A DNA stretch of 64,000 bases, from the NCBI RefSeq assembly GCF_001465795.2, contig NZ_CP013659.2:3282501-3346500 (forward strand), written 5' to 3'. Numbering within the stretch: the stretch's first letter is position 1; each line of letters starts with the position of its first letter. The stretch is from Planococcus rifietoensis. GTDB lineage: Bacteria; Bacillota; Bacilli; Bacillales_A; Planococcaceae. A program made the position numbers and the translations under genes. Under the pieces are notes generated by a model, which saw only the letters and a list, made by a program, of their open reading frames with translations, was not told where the DNA came from and made no database searches. Below are positions 34,862 to 50,456 of the stretch, one piece after another.

Positions 34862-35146
34862 AATTCAATGACGAGGTTAAAGCAAATGGAATACAGCATT
34901 TACAGAGAGCCGGGGTGGTGGAAGCCGGCAATGCTGCCAGATGCGACATCCCCTCTGAGTGGAATGCTGAACGGCTTCGGCCTTTTAGGTGTTCCCGGTG
35001 ACTGCAAGCGACGGGTTATCGTTATCAGCGGATAAGCAATTATCCAAGAGGCTGCAAATCGCAGTGAAATAGGGTGGTACCATGAAGCTTTTTCATCCCT
35101 ATGCAAAGAAGATGTCTTCTTTGTGTAGGGATGGAAAAGCTTTTTC
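34862..35146 (+). promoter_or_regulatory. T-box leader of ilvBNC-leuABCD
   Basis: T-box signs: a 5' start AATGACGAGGTTAAAGCAAA, AGAGAG (34904-34909), a Stem I tail GCGAC-ATC-CCCTCTGAG where ATC (Ile) is the likely specifier, and the T-box sequence AGGGTGGTACC (35071-35081). The terminator is a very long helix: AAGCTTTTTCATCCCTA (35086-35102) pairs with the reverse copy ending at 35140, with CAAAGAAGA / TCTTCTTTG inside, followed by TTTTT. It fills the 339-bp gap between ilvE and ilvB. No separate promoter is convincing, so read-through from the ilvE promoter is assumed. Confidence 0.92.
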
Positions 35147-35188
35147 ATTTGCTACTTCCGAAGACTTAAGAAGAAGGAGGCGGAAAGA

Positions 35189-36918
35189 TTGGGAGTAAAC
35201 GTAAAGGTCAGAGAAGAACTCAAACAAGGATTATCCGGCAGCGGGGCAGACGTATTAATTCAATCATTGAAACAGCAGGGTGTTGAGATCATTTTTGGCT
35301 ACCCAGGAGGTGCGGTTCTGCCAATCTACGATGCTTTGCATCGAAACCCGATCCGTCACATATTAGCGAGACACGAACAAGGCGCGATCCATGCAGCGGA
35401 AGGCTACGCCAGAGTTTCCGGAAAACCAGGAGTGGTCATTGCAACGTCCGGGCCTGGAGCGACGAACCTCGTCACCGGGATTGCGGATGCCATGCTCGAT
35501 TCATTGCCACTCGTCATCTTCACCGGGCAAGTTGCTACATCGGTTATCGGAACCGATGCTTTCCAGGAAGCGGATATCGTCAGCATCACACAGCCGATCA
35601 CGAAACATAATTACCAAGTGAAAAAAGCGGAAGACTTGCCGCGGATCATCAAGGAGGCATTCTTCATCGCTTCAACAGGGCGTCCGGGACCAGTCGTCGT
35701 CGATATCCCGAAAGATGTATCCACGATGCTGTTCGCCGGAAGTGAAGAACAAGCGGATGCAGATGTATACTTACCGGGCTATCAACCGACCATCTCGCCG
35801 AATTATCTGCAGATCCAAAAGGCAGTGCAATTGCTGTCCAAAGCGAAAAAGCCGGTGATTCTAGCCGGTGCCGGAGTATTGGCAGCGAGAGCTTCCGAAG
35901 AGCTTCAAGCATTTGCGGAACATCATCAAATCCCGATCGTGAACACCCTGCTTGGACTTGGAACAATCGGCGGCGACCATGAATTGTTCCTCGGCATGGG
36001 AGGCATGCACGGAACGTATGCAGCGAACACGGCAATTTGCGAATGTGATGTCTTACTCAACATCGGAGCCCGTTTTGACGACAGGCTCACCGGCAATTTG
36101 GCATCATTCGCGCCGAACGCGGAAGTCATCCATATCGATATCGATCCTGCAGAAATCGGGAAGAACGTCCCGACAGCCATCCCGATCGTGTCGGATGCCA
36201 AAGCGGCATTGGTCGAGCTATTGAAAAGCAATTTCGAAAGCCCGGACACAGAAGAATGGCGCGGCAAGCTCAATGCTTACCAAGAAGCTTACCCGCTTCA
36301 GTATCATCAAAAAGAACGAAAAGGCATCATGCCTCAGCAAGCTGTCGAATTGATCCACCGCTTGACGGGCGGCGATGCGATCGTCACAACGGATGTCGGA
36401 CAACACCAAATGTGGACGGCTCAGTATTACCGCTTCAACAACCCGCATAACTGGGTGACATCCGGTGGGCTTGGGACGATGGGCTTCGGCTTCCCGGCAG
36501 CGATCGGGGCGAAGTTCGCAAGACCGGAAGAAACGGTCGTGGCCGTGGTCGGCGATGCCGGTTTCCAAATGACTTTGCAGGAATTGTCGCTATTGCAGGA
36601 ATACCGCCTGCCGGTAAAGATCGTCATCTTGAACAACCAAAGCCTTGGGATGGTTCGCCAGTGGCAAGAAACCTTCTATGAGGAACGTTATTCCCAATCG
36701 ATGATGCCCGTGCAGCCGGATTTCGTAAAACTGGCAGCCGCTTATGATCTCGACGGCTATAAGGTCGAAACGATGGAAGAAGCGGAAGAAGTATTCAAAA
36801 AAGCGTTTGAATCAGATGGCCCAGCGCTCATCGATTGCCGGGTAATCCAACTCGAATGTGTGTACCCGATGGTGGCGCCAGGCAAAGGGCTCAACGAAAT
36901 GATCGGGGTGAAAGGCGA

Positions 36919-36922
<4 letters not shown>
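35189..36922 (+). CDS. ilvB: IlvB, acetolactate synthase large subunit
   Basis: A 577-residue thiamine-diphosphate enzyme: two pyruvate give acetolactate (Val/Leu), or pyruvate plus 2-oxobutyrate gives acetohydroxybutyrate (Ile). The catalytic Glu is in [15 protein letters not shown]. The ThDP/Mg motif begins [14 protein letters not shown] and ends VILNNQSLG. The FAD-binding central domain is present. Start TTG 35189 with AAGGAGG 8 nt upstream. Its stop overlaps ilvN (ATGA). Confidence 0.97.
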
Positions 36923-40022
<3,100 letters not shown>

Positions 40023-40050
40023 AAAGCAAACCCACAGAGGAGGAATTACT

Positions 40051-41151
40051 ATGGAAAAGACAATCGCAGTATTGCCAGGAGACGGCATCGGACCAGAAGT
40101 AACAGAAGCAGCAGTAAAGGTGCTAAAATCCATTGCGATGCGCTATGGGCACACATTCCATTGGAAATTCGCGGCGATCGGGGGAGCGGCAGTCGATGAA
40201 TTCGGTAGCCCGCTGCCAAAAGAAACCGTTGAAGCGTGTGAAGCGAGCGACGCCATCCTCCTCGGTGCGGTAGGCGGCCCGAAATGGGACAACAACCCCG
40301 CAGAACAGCGCCCCGAAAAAGGGCTGTTGAATATCCGCAAACACTTCGATTTGTTTGCCAACGTCCGCCCAGTCAAAGCGGTGCCGGCACTTCTCGGATC
40401 GTCCCCATTAAAAGAAGAAATCGCGCGTGAAGTGGACATGGTCATCGTCCGCGAATTGACTGGCGGCTTGTATTTCGGTGAACCGAAACGCCACAATGAA
40501 AATTCCGCAGTCGATACACTCGTCTACACACGCGCAGAAATCGAGCGCATCGTCGATCAGGCATTCGAAATGGCCCGCTCACGCCGCGGCAAACTGGCGT
40601 CCGTCGACAAAGCGAACGTCTTGGAATCCAGCAAGCTTTGGAGAAAAGTCGTTGAAGAACGCAAGGCCGGTTATCCGGACGTGGAAGTTGAGCATATGCT
40701 AGTCGATTCGGCTGCCATGAAATTGATCACTAACCCACGGGCATTCGACGTCGTGGTCACAGAGAACATGTTCGGCGACATCTTGAGCGACGAAGCATCG
40801 GTCATCACCGGCTCACTCGGCATGCTGCCGTCAGCGAGCATCCGTTCAGATGGATTCGGCTTGTATGAACCGGTACACGGCTCGGCACCGGATATCGCAG
40901 GGCAAAACAAAGCAAACCCGTCTGCTGCGATTTTGTCGGCTGCGATGATGCTGCGCCAGTCGTTCGGCATGGAGTCAGAAGCATCGTCGATTGAAGATGC
41001 AGTTATGAGCGTCCTTGAAGATGGCTATTGCACAGGCGATTTGTCGGCTTGCGGCAATAAAGTCATCTCAACGGAACGCTTTGTGGAAAAAGTCATCGAA
41101 GAATTGGAACGGGAATTCGTGTCGGAACACATCATGTTTTCCTACGTGTAA
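40051..41151 (+). CDS. leuB: LeuB, 3-isopropylmalate dehydrogenase
   Basis: A 366-residue NAD-dependent oxidative decarboxylase. [15 protein letters not shown] at the N-terminus, [14 protein letters not shown], the catalytic Lys/Asp region [34 protein letters not shown] and [15 protein letters not shown] are all intact. AGAGGAGGAA precedes the ATG. The C-terminal ~10 residues are slightly longer than in many homologues. Confidence 0.97.
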   Translation: MEKTIAVLPGDGIGPEVTEAAVKVLKSIAMRYGHTFHWKFAAIGGAAVDEFGSPLPKETVEACEASDAILLGAVGGPKWDNNPAEQRPEKGLLNIRKHFDLFANVRPVKAVPALLGSSPLKEEIAREVDMVIVRELTGGLYFGEPKRHNENSAVDTLVYTRAEIERIVDQAFEMARSRRGKLASVDKANVLESSKLWRKVVEERKAGYPDVEVEHMLVDSAAMKLITNPRAFDVVVTENMFGDILSDEASVITGSLGMLPSASIRSDGFGLYEPVHGSAPDIAGQNKANPSAAILSAAMMLRQSFGMESEASSIEDAVMSVLEDGYCTGDLSACGNKVISTERFVEKVIEELEREFVSEHIMFSYV

Positions 41152-41170
41152 ATGGAAGGGGCACTCTGCT

Positions 41171-42589
41171 ATGGCAAAAACGATTATTGAAAAAATCTGG
41201 GAACAGCATATTGTATTCGAAGAACCGGGAAAACCCGACCTGTTGTATATCGACCTTCACCTCCTGCATGAAGTCACTTCTCCGCAGGCATTTGAAGGCT
41301 TGCGCTTGAACGGCCGAAAAGTGCGGCGTCCGGATTTGTGCTTTGCGACGATGGACCATAACGTGCCGACGCGCAACCGCTCAGTGATCAAAGACCCGAT
41401 TTCCCGCAAGCAAATCAAGACGCTTCAGGAAAACTGTGATGAGTTTGGGGTGCCGCTTGCAGGCATCAATCATCCCGACCAAGGCATCGTCCACGTCATC
41501 GGACCGGAACTCGGCCTCACACAGCCCGGCAAGACGATTGTCTGCGGTGATAGCCATACGTCCACGCACGGCGCGTTCGGCGCGTTGGCATTCGGCATCG
41601 GGACAAGTGAAGTAGAGCATGTGTTGTCGACGCAGACGCTGTGGCAGTCCAAGCCGAAAACGATGGAAATCCGCATCGACGGAGAGCTTGGCTTCGGTGT
41701 TTCCGCAAAAGACGTCATTCTTGCGATCATCTCGAAGTACGGCGTCGATATGGGGACAGGGCATATCATTGAATACACCGGTGAAGCGATCCGCAATTTA
41801 TCGATGGAAGAACGCATGACGATCTGCAATATGTCCATCGAAGCGGGCGCACGCGCCGGCCTTGTCAGCCCAGACGAAACAACAGTCGAATATTTGCGCG
41901 GCAGAAGAAATGTCCCAGAAGGCGAAGCGTTCGAGCACGAAGCTGGGCGCTGGCTGGCGCTGGCAACAGACGAAGGCGCGAGCTACGATGTGTCGCATAC
42001 CATCCATGCGGACGACATCTCCCCATTTGTTACATGGGGCACCAATCCGTCGATGGGCTCAGGCATTGCTGAACGTGTGCCGACAGCGGCGGATTACGAC
42101 AAGCAGGAAGACCGGGATGCTTTGGGCCAAGCGCTTGCTTATATGCAATTGGAAGAAGGCGCACCGTTATCATCCATCGCGATCCAGCATGTCTTTATCG
42201 GCTCATGCACAAATGCTCGCCTCAGCGATTTGCGGGCAGCAAGTGAAATCGTCAAAGGCAGAACGGTGCATCCGTCGGTCACGGCGATTGTCGTACCGGG
42301 CTCTGAGACCGTCAAGCGTGCAGCTGAAGCGGAAGGGCTTGACCAAGTGTTCTTGCGGGCAGGCTTTGAATGGCGCGAGACAGGCTGCAGCATGTGCCTC
42401 GCCATGAATGAGGATGCTGTACCGGCAGGCGAACGCTGCGCTTCTACATCGAACCGCAATTTTGAAGGGCGCCAAGGTGCAGGGTCGATGACGCATTTGG
42501 TCTCACCCGTAATGGCGGCTGCGGCTGCGATTGAAGGGCATTTGACGGATGTCCGAAAGTTTATGAACGAACCTGTGCCCTCGGCATAA
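41171..42589 (+). CDS. leuC: LeuC, isopropylmalate isomerase large subunit
   Basis: A 472-residue aconitase-family subunit that carries the [4Fe-4S] cluster: the cluster cysteines are in [11 protein letters not shown] and [11 protein letters not shown]. The substrate motif [20 protein letters not shown] is present. It converts 2- to 3-isopropylmalate with LeuD. ATG 41171 follows GGAAGGGGC; the frame is open upstream within leuB but in a different reading of that gene. Confidence 0.97.
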   Translation: MAKTIIEKIWEQHIVFEEPGKPDLLYIDLHLLHEVTSPQAFEGLRLNGRKVRRPDLCFATMDHNVPTRNRSVIKDPISRKQIKTLQENCDEFGVPLAGINHPDQGIVHVIGPELGLTQPGKTIVCGDSHTSTHGAFGALAFGIGTSEVEHVLSTQTLWQSKPKTMEIRIDGELGFGVSAKDVILAIISKYGVDMGTGHIIEYTGEAIRNLSMEERMTICNMSIEAGARAGLVSPDETTVEYLRGRRNVPEGEAFEHEAGRWLALATDEGASYDVSHTIHADDISPFVTWGTNPSMGSGIAERVPTAADYDKQEDRDALGQALAYMQLEEGAPLSSIAIQHVFIGSCTNARLSDLRAASEIVKGRTVHPSVTAIVVPGSETVKRAAEAEGLDQVFLRAGFEWRETGCSMCLAMNEDAVPAGERCASTSNRNFEGRQGAGSMTHLVSPVMAAAAAIEGHLTDVRKFMNEPVPSA

Positions 42590-42607
42590 CGGAAGGAGGA
42601 ACTGAAT

Positions 42608-43201
42608 TTGAAACCCATCAATGAAATTTCGAGCGTCTTGACGCCGCTCGACCGCAAAAACGTCGATACCGACCAAATCATTTCAAAGGAATTCCTCAAG
42701 CGCATCGAGCGTACAGGGTTCGGGAAGTATTTGTTCTACCATTGGCGTTTTGGCGCTGACGGTAAGCCGAATCAAGACTTTGTCTTAAATGATCCGCGCT
42801 TCCAAGGTTCCGAGATCCTTGTGGCGCAGGAAAACTTCGGTTGCGGCTCGTCCCGTGAACACGCGCCGTGGGCCATCCTGGACTACGGTTTCCGTGTCGT
42901 CATCTCGCCGAGTTATGCGGATATCTTCTATAATAACTGTGTGAAGAACGGCATCTTGCCGATCCGCCTCGAAGAAGCGGAAGTGGCTGCCTTGCTGGAA
43001 AAAGGCAAACAGGCGCCGTACCGTCTTGATGTCGACCTAAAAAACCAAACGGTGACGGCAGAAGATGGCGCCAGCTATTCGTTCGACATCGATCCGTACT
43101 GGAAAGAAATGCTGTTGAACGGCTGGGATGAGATCGCCTTGACGATTCAATACGATTCCTATATCCAGGCATACGAAGAAAAAACGCAGCAAGCCCAATA
43201 A
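42608..43201 (+). CDS. leuD: LeuD, isopropylmalate isomerase small subunit
   Basis: A 197-residue swivelling-domain partner of LeuC. KNVDTDQIISKEFLKRIERTGFG and NFGCGSSREHAPWAILDYG are diagnostic. The start is TTG 42608 with GGAAGGAGG 7-8 nt upstream; no ATG is available before conserved residues. It ends the operon at a terminator. Confidence 0.96.
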   Translation: MKPINEISSVLTPLDRKNVDTDQIISKEFLKRIERTGFGKYLFYHWRFGADGKPNQDFVLNDPRFQGSEILVAQENFGCGSSREHAPWAILDYGFRVVISPSYADIFYNNCVKNGILPIRLEEAEVAALLEKGKQAPYRLDVDLKNQTVTAEDGASYSFDIDPYWKEMLLNGWDEIALTIQYDSYIQAYEEKTQQAQ

Positions 43202-43208
43202 AGCACCG

Positions 43209-43242
43209 CCGCTCTTTGCCTTTGGGCAGGGAGCGGTTTTTT
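43209..43242 (+). terminator. rho-independent terminator of the ilv-leu operon
   Basis: A 12-bp stem CCGCTCTTTGCC / GGCAGGGAGCGG with two non-Watson-Crick pairs and a TTTG loop is followed by TTTTTT. Confidence 0.93.
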
Positions 43243-43270
43243 GGTGCCATTCAGGAGCAGTTTTGCTGTG

Positions 43271-43299
43271 TTGACATCATTGTACAGATTTGTTACTTT
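43271..43299 (+). promoter_or_regulatory. promoter of the yuiF-like gene
   Basis: A perfect -35 TTGACA (43271-43276), 17-bp spacer, then TACTTT (43294-43299) preceded by TGT as an extended -10. Confidence 0.7.
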
Positions 43300-43344
43300 A
43301 GTAAAGGACTTTAACGCTTTAGCAAACTAAAGGAGAAATGAACA

Positions 43345-44673
43345 ATGAATGCAGTTATTATCGCGGTTTTAGTGATGCTGGTTTTAAGCTTGCTTCGGGT
43401 CAATGTGGTGTTCGCCTTATTGATCGGCGCATTGGCTGGAGGGCTTAGCGGAGGGCTTAGCTTCACTGAAACTTTGACTTCCTATACAGATGGTCTCGGT
43501 GCAGGGGCGACCATTGCACTGAGCTACGCCATGCTCGGCGGATTCGCTGTTGCGATTTCGCGTACCGGCATACCGGAATTGCTCGTTGCCGGTGTATTGA
43601 AGCTGGTCAATAAAGAAGGGGAGGCGACGCGCGAGAACTTGGCGAAGGCGCTTATCATCTTTGCGCTGTTCGCGATGGCCATCTTCTCGCAAAACCTGAT
43701 CCCGATCCACATTGCCTTTATCCCGCTCTTGGTGCCGCCAATTCTGCACATCTTAAATGAACTGCGCATCGACCGCCGCCTTATCGCCTCGGTGCTGACA
43801 TTCGGCCTGACGGCGCCGTATATTTTATTGCCGTATGGCTTCGGGTTGATCTTCCATGAGATTCTCGCTACGCAGATGGAACTGGCGGGCATGCCGATCG
43901 ATATGGCGGATATCCCGAAAGCGATGGCATTGCCAGTCGCTGGCCTATTCCTCGGCTTAGTCGTTGCGGTTTTCATTTCTTACCGCAAGCCGCGTGATTA
44001 TCGGACTGTAGAGGCAGCTACTACTATAGAAGAAACTCCAAAACGGACCGCTTCCGTTAAAGACATTATCGTGACGGTCATCGCCTTGATCGCAGCGCTC
44101 TTCGCGCAGATCCAAAGCGACTCGATGATCATCGGCGCACTCGCCGGTATCCTGATCCTTTACGTCTTCGGTGCAATGAAATGGAAAGAAGCGGATGATG
44201 TATTGACGGCAGGCATGCGCATGATGGCCTTCATCGGTTTTGTCATGATCTCAGCAAATGGATTCGCTTCGGTCATCCAAGCGACTGGTGCCATCGATTC
44301 GCTCGTTGAAAATGCAGCGGCTATCTTCGGCGACAATAAAGGCCTAGCAGCACTCGCGATGTTGATTGTCGGTTTGTTCGTCACGATGGGCATCGGATCG
44401 TCGTTCTCGACGATCCCGATCATCGCTGCGATATTTGTTCCGCTCAGTGTCGAGTTCGGATTCTCGACCTTGGCGATCATCGCTTTGATCGGGACAGCGG
44501 GCGCGCTCGGCGATGCCGGGTCGCCAGCATCCGACTCGACGCTTGGGCCGACCGCTGGACTTAATGTCGATGGCCAGCACAATCACATCTGGGATACGGT
44601 CGTCCCGACGTTCATCCATTACAATATCCCGCTCGTGTTATTTGGCTGGATTGCGGTCATGTTCTTAGGATGA
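43345..44673 (+). CDS. YuiF-type Na+/H+ antiporter-family membrane transporter
   Basis: A 442-residue integral membrane protein with about 11-12 hydrophobic helices. The text follows B. subtilis YuiF closely: N-terminal VMLVLSLLRVNVVFALLIGALAGG in its pattern, AISRTG, SQNLIPIHIAFIPLL, FGLTAPYILLPYGFG, VTMGIGSSFSTIPI and DAGSPASDSTLGPTAGL. It belongs to the Na+/H+ antiporter family (NhaC-like superfamily); some members move amino acids, so the substrate is open. It has its own promoter and follows leuD, which makes an amino acid-related role tempting but unproven. AAAGGAG precedes the ATG and is partly paired in a CTTTAG-CAAA-CTAAAG hairpin (43317-43332). Confidence 0.9.
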   Translation: MNAVIIAVLVMLVLSLLRVNVVFALLIGALAGGLSGGLSFTETLTSYTDGLGAGATIALSYAMLGGFAVAISRTGIPELLVAGVLKLVNKEGEATRENLAKALIIFALFAMAIFSQNLIPIHIAFIPLLVPPILHILNELRIDRRLIASVLTFGLTAPYILLPYGFGLIFHEILATQMELAGMPIDMADIPKAMALPVAGLFLGLVVAVFISYRKPRDYRTVEAATTIEETPKRTASVKDIIVTVIALIAALFAQIQSDSMIIGALAGILILYVFGAMKWKEADDVLTAGMRMMAFIGFVMISANGFASVIQATGAIDSLVENAAAIFGDNKGLAALAMLIVGLFVTMGIGSSFSTIPIIAAIFVPLSVEFGFSTLAIIALIGTAGALGDAGSPASDSTLGPTAGLNVDGQHNHIWDTVVPTFIHYNIPLVLFGWIAVMFLG

Positions 44674-44704
44674 GTCCGAAAGATTTCGACTATTATCGTA
44701 TCGG

Positions 44705-44732
44705 TTGAAACTGAAAAGAATCCTGCTATACT
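44705..44732 (+). promoter_or_regulatory. candidate extended -10 promoter upstream of the S10 unit (P1)
   Basis: TTGAAA (44705-44710), 16-bp spacer, TATACT (44727-44732) with a TGC extension. Its transcript would reach a terminator after about 45 nt. Confidence 0.55.
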
Positions 44733-44737
44733 AGTAA

Positions 44738-45238
<501 letters not shown>

Positions 45239-45287
45239 TTGGTAAACGAAAATAAAAAACATAAAATTTTGCAGGAGGTGTGACGAC

Positions 45288-45917
45288 ATGACCAAAGGAA
45301 TCTTAGGTAGAAAAATCGGTATGACGCAAGTTTTTGCTGAGAACGGTGATTTGATCCCTGTAACTGTAATCGAAGCTGCTCCAAACGTAGTGCTTCAGAA
45401 AAAAACAGTTGAAGTGGATGGCTACGAATCGGTACAACTTGGTTTTGATGACAAACGCGAGAAGCTTTCGAACAAACCAGAGAAAGGCCACGTAGCGAAA
45501 GCAAACACTGCTCCTAAGCGCTTCATTCGCGAACTTCGCAATGTAAACTTAGCTGATTACGAGATTGGTCAGGAAGTCAAAGTAGATGTATTCGCAGAAG
45601 GCGATGTAGTAGATGTAACAGGAACTACGAAAGGTAAAGGTTTCCAAGGTGTTATCAAACGCCACGGACAATCACGCGGACCAATGACTCACGGTTCACG
45701 TTACCACCGTCGTCCTGGTTCAATGGGGCCTGTTGCTCCGAACCGCGTATTCAAACAGAAGAAATTGCCTGGTCAAATGGGCGGCAACACGGTCACTATC
45801 CAAAACCTTCACATCGTGAAAGTGGATGCTGAGCGCAACTTGCTTCTTATTAAAGGGAATGTTCCTGGCGCACGTAAATCATTAATCCGTGTTAAGTCGG
45901 CTATCAAAGCCAACTAA
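45288..45917 (+). CDS. rplC: 50S ribosomal protein L3
   Basis: A 209-residue assembly-initiator protein that reaches the peptidyl-transferase centre. [14 protein letters not shown] at the N-terminus; the loop with [20 protein letters not shown] and [10 protein letters not shown] is intact. GGAGGTGTGACGAC precedes ATG. Standard second gene of the S10 unit. Confidence 0.98.
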   Translation: MTKGILGRKIGMTQVFAENGDLIPVTVIEAAPNVVLQKKTVEVDGYESVQLGFDDKREKLSNKPEKGHVAKANTAPKRFIRELRNVNLADYEIGQEVKVDVFAEGDVVDVTGTTKGKGFQGVIKRHGQSRGPMTHGSRYHRRPGSMGPVAPNRVFKQKKLPGQMGGNTVTIQNLHIVKVDAERNLLLIKGNVPGARKSLIRVKSAIKAN

Positions 45918-45945
45918 TCACATTTAAAGGAAGGAGGAAACAAGA

Positions 45946-46569
45946 ATGCCTAAAGTAGCTTTACTAAATCAAACTGGTTCACAAGTTGGCGATATCGAAT
46001 TGAACGATCTTGTCTTCGGCATCGAACCAAATGAATCTGTACTTTTTGATGCAGTCGTTGCACAACGTGCTTCATTGCGTCAAGGTAACCATAAAGTTAA
46101 AAACCGTTCTGAAGTAGCCGGTGGCGGAAGAAAGCCATGGAAGCAAAAAGGAACTGGACGTGCTCGTCAAGGTTCGATCCGTTCACCACAATGGCGCGGA
46201 GGCGGAGTCGTATTCGGCCCGACACCACGCAGCTACAGCTACAAACTTCCTAAAAAAGTCCGTCGCTTGGCTCTTCGTTCTGCATTGTCTTCGGCAGTAG
46301 CAAACGAAAACCTGATGGTACTTGAAGGATTGGCTTTCGACGCACCGAAAACAAAGGAATTCACGAAGCTCGTGACTGACTTGTCTGTCGGTAAGAAAGC
46401 ATTGTTCGTAACAGCTGACCTTGATGAAAACGTGGCACTATCTGCACGCAACATCAAAGGCATGACAGTTGTACCGGCAAACGGTATCAACGTATTGGAC
46501 TTGCTTGGCCATGACAAAGTTGTCATGACTAAAGGAGCCGTAGAGAAAATCGAGGAGGTGCTAGGTTAA
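45946..46569 (+). CDS. rplD: 50S ribosomal protein L4
   Basis: A 207-residue protein lining the exit tunnel. The tunnel loop [20 protein letters not shown] is wild type (site of some macrolide-resistance changes). In E. coli L4 is the S10-operon repressor. GGAAGGAGGAAAC precedes ATG. The stop codon shares one base with the rplW start. Confidence 0.98.
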   Translation: MPKVALLNQTGSQVGDIELNDLVFGIEPNESVLFDAVVAQRASLRQGNHKVKNRSEVAGGGRKPWKQKGTGRARQGSIRSPQWRGGGVVFGPTPRSYSYKLPKKVRRLALRSALSSAVANENLMVLEGLAFDAPKTKEFTKLVTDLSVGKKALFVTADLDENVALSARNIKGMTVVPANGINVLDLLGHDKVVMTKGAVEKIEEVLG

Positions 46570-46853
46570 TGGAAGCACGTGACATTCTAAAGCGTCCAGT
46601 CATTACCGAGCGTTCTTCTGAGGTAATGGCGGAGAAGAAGTACACTTTCGAAGTGGACGTTCGCGCTAACAAAACTCAAGTTAAACATGCAGTTCAAGAA
46701 GTCTTCGGCGTTCAAGTTGAGAAAGTCAACATCATGAACTACAAAGGCAAATTCAAACGCATGGGCAAACACGCAGGCTACACGAACAAACGCCGCAAAG
46801 CGATCGTGAAATTGACTGCTGATTCAAAAGACATCGAACTATTCGAAATGTAA
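46569..46853 (+). CDS. rplW: 50S ribosomal protein L23
   Basis: A 94-residue protein at the tunnel exit where trigger factor and SRP dock. It begins [18 protein letters not shown] and has [14 protein letters not shown] and [11 protein letters not shown]. Start ATG overlaps the rplD stop by one base and uses GAGGAGGTG inside rplD. Confidence 0.98.
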   Translation: MEARDILKRPVITERSSEVMAEKKYTFEVDVRANKTQVKHAVQEVFGVQVEKVNIMNYKGKFKRMGKHAGYTNKRRKAIVKLTADSKDIELFEM

Positions 46854-46900
46854 TTGTATAAGTTCTGAACAAGAACTAATCAAAGAAGGAGGGAAACAAC

Positions 46901-47731
46901 GTGGGGATTAGAAAATACAAACCTACCACTAACGGTCGTCGTAACATGACTAGTTCGGATTTCGCTGAAATCACAACGAACAAGCCTGAAAAGTCGCTTT
47001 TGCAACCGACGAAGCGTAAAGGCGGCCGTAACAACCAAGGTAAAATCACTGTACGCCACCACGGGGGCGGACATAAGCGCCAATACCGCGTGATCGATTT
47101 CAAACGTAACAAAGATGGCATTCCAGGACGCGTTGCTACGATCGAATACGATCCGAACCGTTCTGCTAACATCGCACTTATCCATTACGCTGACGGAGAA
47201 AAACGTTACATCCTTGCACCTAAAGGTGTTCAGGTTGATACGCAAATCATGTCAGGACCGGAAGCAGACATCAAAGCAGGTAACGCTTTGCCATTGCTTA
47301 ACATCCCAATGGGTTCTACTATCCACAACATCGAGTTGAAACCAGGCGGAGGCGGCCAATTGGTACGTTCTGCAGGAGCTTCAGCACAGGTGCTTGGTAA
47401 AGAAGGAAAATACGTAACTGTCCGCTTGCAATCAGGCGAAGTTCGCATGATCCTTGCTACTTGCCGCGCAACTATCGGCGCTGTTGGAAACGAACAGCAC
47501 GAATTGATCAACATCGGTAAAGCAGGACGTAACCGCTGGAAGGGCAATCGCCCAACTGTCCGCGGATCTGTCATGAACCCGAACGATCACCCACACGGTG
47601 GTGGTGAAGGACGTTCGCCAATCGGACGTAAATCTCCAATGTCTCCATGGGGCAAACCAACTCTTGGATACAAAACACGCAAGAAAACGAACAAATCCGA
47701 TAAATTCATCGTGCGTCGCCGCAAAAAATAA
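46901..47731 (+). CDS. rplB: 50S ribosomal protein L2
   Basis: A 276-residue protein near the peptidyl-transferase centre. [17 protein letters not shown] start, and the C-terminal [20 protein letters not shown] holds the conserved His. The start is GTG 46901 with AAGGAGGGAAACAAC upstream. Basic C-terminal tail. Confidence 0.98.
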   Translation: MGIRKYKPTTNGRRNMTSSDFAEITTNKPEKSLLQPTKRKGGRNNQGKITVRHHGGGHKRQYRVIDFKRNKDGIPGRVATIEYDPNRSANIALIHYADGEKRYILAPKGVQVDTQIMSGPEADIKAGNALPLLNIPMGSTIHNIELKPGGGGQLVRSAGASAQVLGKEGKYVTVRLQSGEVRMILATCRATIGAVGNEQHELINIGKAGRNRWKGNRPTVRGSVMNPNDHPHGGGEGRSPIGRKSPMSPWGKPTLGYKTRKKTNKSDKFIVRRRKK

Positions 47732-47791
47732 TTTGATTTCGCTGCGGTTCGCCAAAAGAACCGTGGTGCAATCACGAAGGGAGGATCCCAA

Positions 47792-48070
47792 ATGGGTCGC
47801 AGCTTGAAAAAAGGACCTTTTGTAGACGATCATCTTATGAAGAAAGTCGAAGCGCAAAAGGAATCTGAGAAAAAACAAGTGATCAAAACTTGGTCTCGCC
47901 GTTCTACAATTTTCCCGACATTCATCGGACTAACAATTGCAGTATACGATGGCCACAAACACATCCCTGTATACGTGACTGAAGATATGGTAGGCCATAA
48001 ACTTGGTGAATTTGCTCCAACACGCAAATACGCAAGCCATGGTGCAGACGATAAGAAAACAAGACGTTAA
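47792..48070 (+). CDS. rpsS: 30S ribosomal protein S19
   Basis: A 92-residue protein of the 30S head that contacts bridge B1a. [38 protein letters not shown], and [17 protein letters not shown] are diagnostic. GAAGGGAGGATCCC precedes ATG. Confidence 0.98.
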   Translation: MGRSLKKGPFVDDHLMKKVEAQKESEKKQVIKTWSRRSTIFPTFIGLTIAVYDGHKHIPVYVTEDMVGHKLGEFAPTRKYASHGADDKKTRR

Positions 48071-48089
48071 TTGAGAGGAGGATTTCCCC

Positions 48090-48431
48090 ATGCAAGCAAA
48101 AGCTGTTGCTAGAACAGTACGTATTGCTCCTCGTAAAGTCCGTTTAGTAGTAGATTTAATCCGAGGCAAGCAAATCGGTGAAGCGGTCGCAATTTTGAAC
48201 CATACTCCTAAAGCAGCATCCATTGTTGTTGAGAAGTTGTTGAAATCTGCAGCTGCTAACGCTGAACACAATTATGAAATGAACATCGAGAACCTTGTCA
48301 TCAGCGAAGTATTCGTTGACGAAGGGCCGACTTTGAAGCGTTTCCGTCCACGTGCAATGGGACGCGCGAGCGCGATCAACAAACGCACAAGCCACATCAC
48401 ACTAGTGGTATCTGAGAAGAAGGAGGGATAA
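48090..48431 (+). CDS. rplV: 50S ribosomal protein L22
   Basis: A 113-residue protein with a long beta-hairpin in the exit tunnel. [18 protein letters not shown] and the hairpin [18 protein letters not shown] are intact, with no tunnel-loop insertion. GAGAGGAGG precedes ATG. Confidence 0.98.
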   Translation: MQAKAVARTVRIAPRKVRLVVDLIRGKQIGEAVAILNHTPKAASIVVEKLLKSAAANAEHNYEMNIENLVISEVFVDEGPTLKRFRPRAMGRASAINKRTSHITLVVSEKKEG

Positions 48432-48434
48432 TTC

Positions 48435-49091
48435 GTGGGACAAAAAATTCATCCAATTGGAATGCGAATCGGAATCATCCGTGATTGGGAGTCGAAATGG
48501 TACGCTGAAAAAGACTACGCGACACTCCTTCACGAAGATTTGAAAATCCGTGAATACATCGAAACACGTTTGAAAGAAGCTTCAGTTTCGAAAATCGAAA
48601 TCGAGCGCGCTGCAAACCGTGTAAACGTAACAATCCACACTGCTAAGCCAGGTATGGTAATCGGTAAAGGTGGCTCTGAAGTAGAAGTACTTCGTACGCA
48701 ACTGAACGCGATGACTGGCAAGCGTGTCCACATCAACATCGTAGAAATCAAACGCGCTGACCTTGACGCGAAATTGGTCGCTGAAGGAATCGCACGCCAG
48801 CTAGAAAACCGTGCATCATTCCGCCGCGCTCAAAAACAAACGCTCCAACGCACTATGCGTGCAGGCGCTAAAGGGATCAAAACTCAAGTATCTGGACGTC
48901 TAGGCGGAGCTGACATTGCCCGTGCTGAGTCCTATAGCGAAGGAACTGTTCCGCTCCATACATTGCGCGCAGACATCGACTATGCGCACGCTGAAGCAGA
49001 CACTACTTATGGTAAGCTCGGCGTGAAAGTATGGATCTACCGCGGTGAAGTCCTTCCAACCAAGAAGAATTCTGAGGAAGGAGGCAAATAA
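48435..49091 (+). CDS. rpsC: 30S ribosomal protein S3
   Basis: A 218-residue protein of the mRNA entry tunnel. Type II KH domain: [20 protein letters not shown]. The start is GTG 48435 (AGGAGGGATAATTC upstream), giving (M)[17 protein letters not shown]. It begins 3 nt after rplV. Confidence 0.98.
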   Translation: MGQKIHPIGMRIGIIRDWESKWYAEKDYATLLHEDLKIREYIETRLKEASVSKIEIERAANRVNVTIHTAKPGMVIGKGGSEVEVLRTQLNAMTGKRVHINIVEIKRADLDAKLVAEGIARQLENRASFRRAQKQTLQRTMRAGAKGIKTQVSGRLGGADIARAESYSEGTVPLHTLRADIDYAHAEADTTYGKLGVKVWIYRGEVLPTKKNSEEGGK

Positions 49092-49092
49092 T

Positions 49093-49717
<625 letters not shown>

Positions 49718-49740
49718 TAATTCGAGAGGAGGTTGCAAGT

Positions 49741-50004
49741 ATGTCTGAGCGTAACCAACGCAAAGTATACACAGGCCGCGTCGTGTCTGACAAAATGGAC
49801 AAAACCATTACAGTAATGGTTGAAACTCAAAAAAAGCACGCGCTTTATGGCAAACGTGTAAAATACTCTAAGAAATTCAAGACTCATGATGAGAACAACG
49901 AAGCGAAAATGGGCGACATCGTTCGCATCATGGAAACTCGTCCACTATCAGCTACAAAACGTTTCCGTTTAGTGGAAGTCGTCGAAAAAGCTGTCATCAT
50001 CTAA
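49741..50004 (+). CDS. rpsQ: 30S ribosomal protein S17
   Basis: An 87-residue OB-fold primary binder of 16S r[23 protein letters not shown] and the C-terminal [29 protein letters not shown] precedes ATG. Confidence 0.98.
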   Translation: MSERNQRKVYTGRVVSDKMDKTITVMVETQKKHALYGKRVKYSKKFKTHDENNEAKMGDIVRIMETRPLSATKRFRLVEVVEKAVII

Positions 50005-50051
50005 TTTAAATAAGTTCGGAATCCTAAAAGTTCCGGAGGGAGGTTACCTAA

Positions 50052-50420
<369 letters not shown>

Positions 50421-50456
50421 AACATCCAACGTGCGATACCAAGGAGGTGCGACAGA

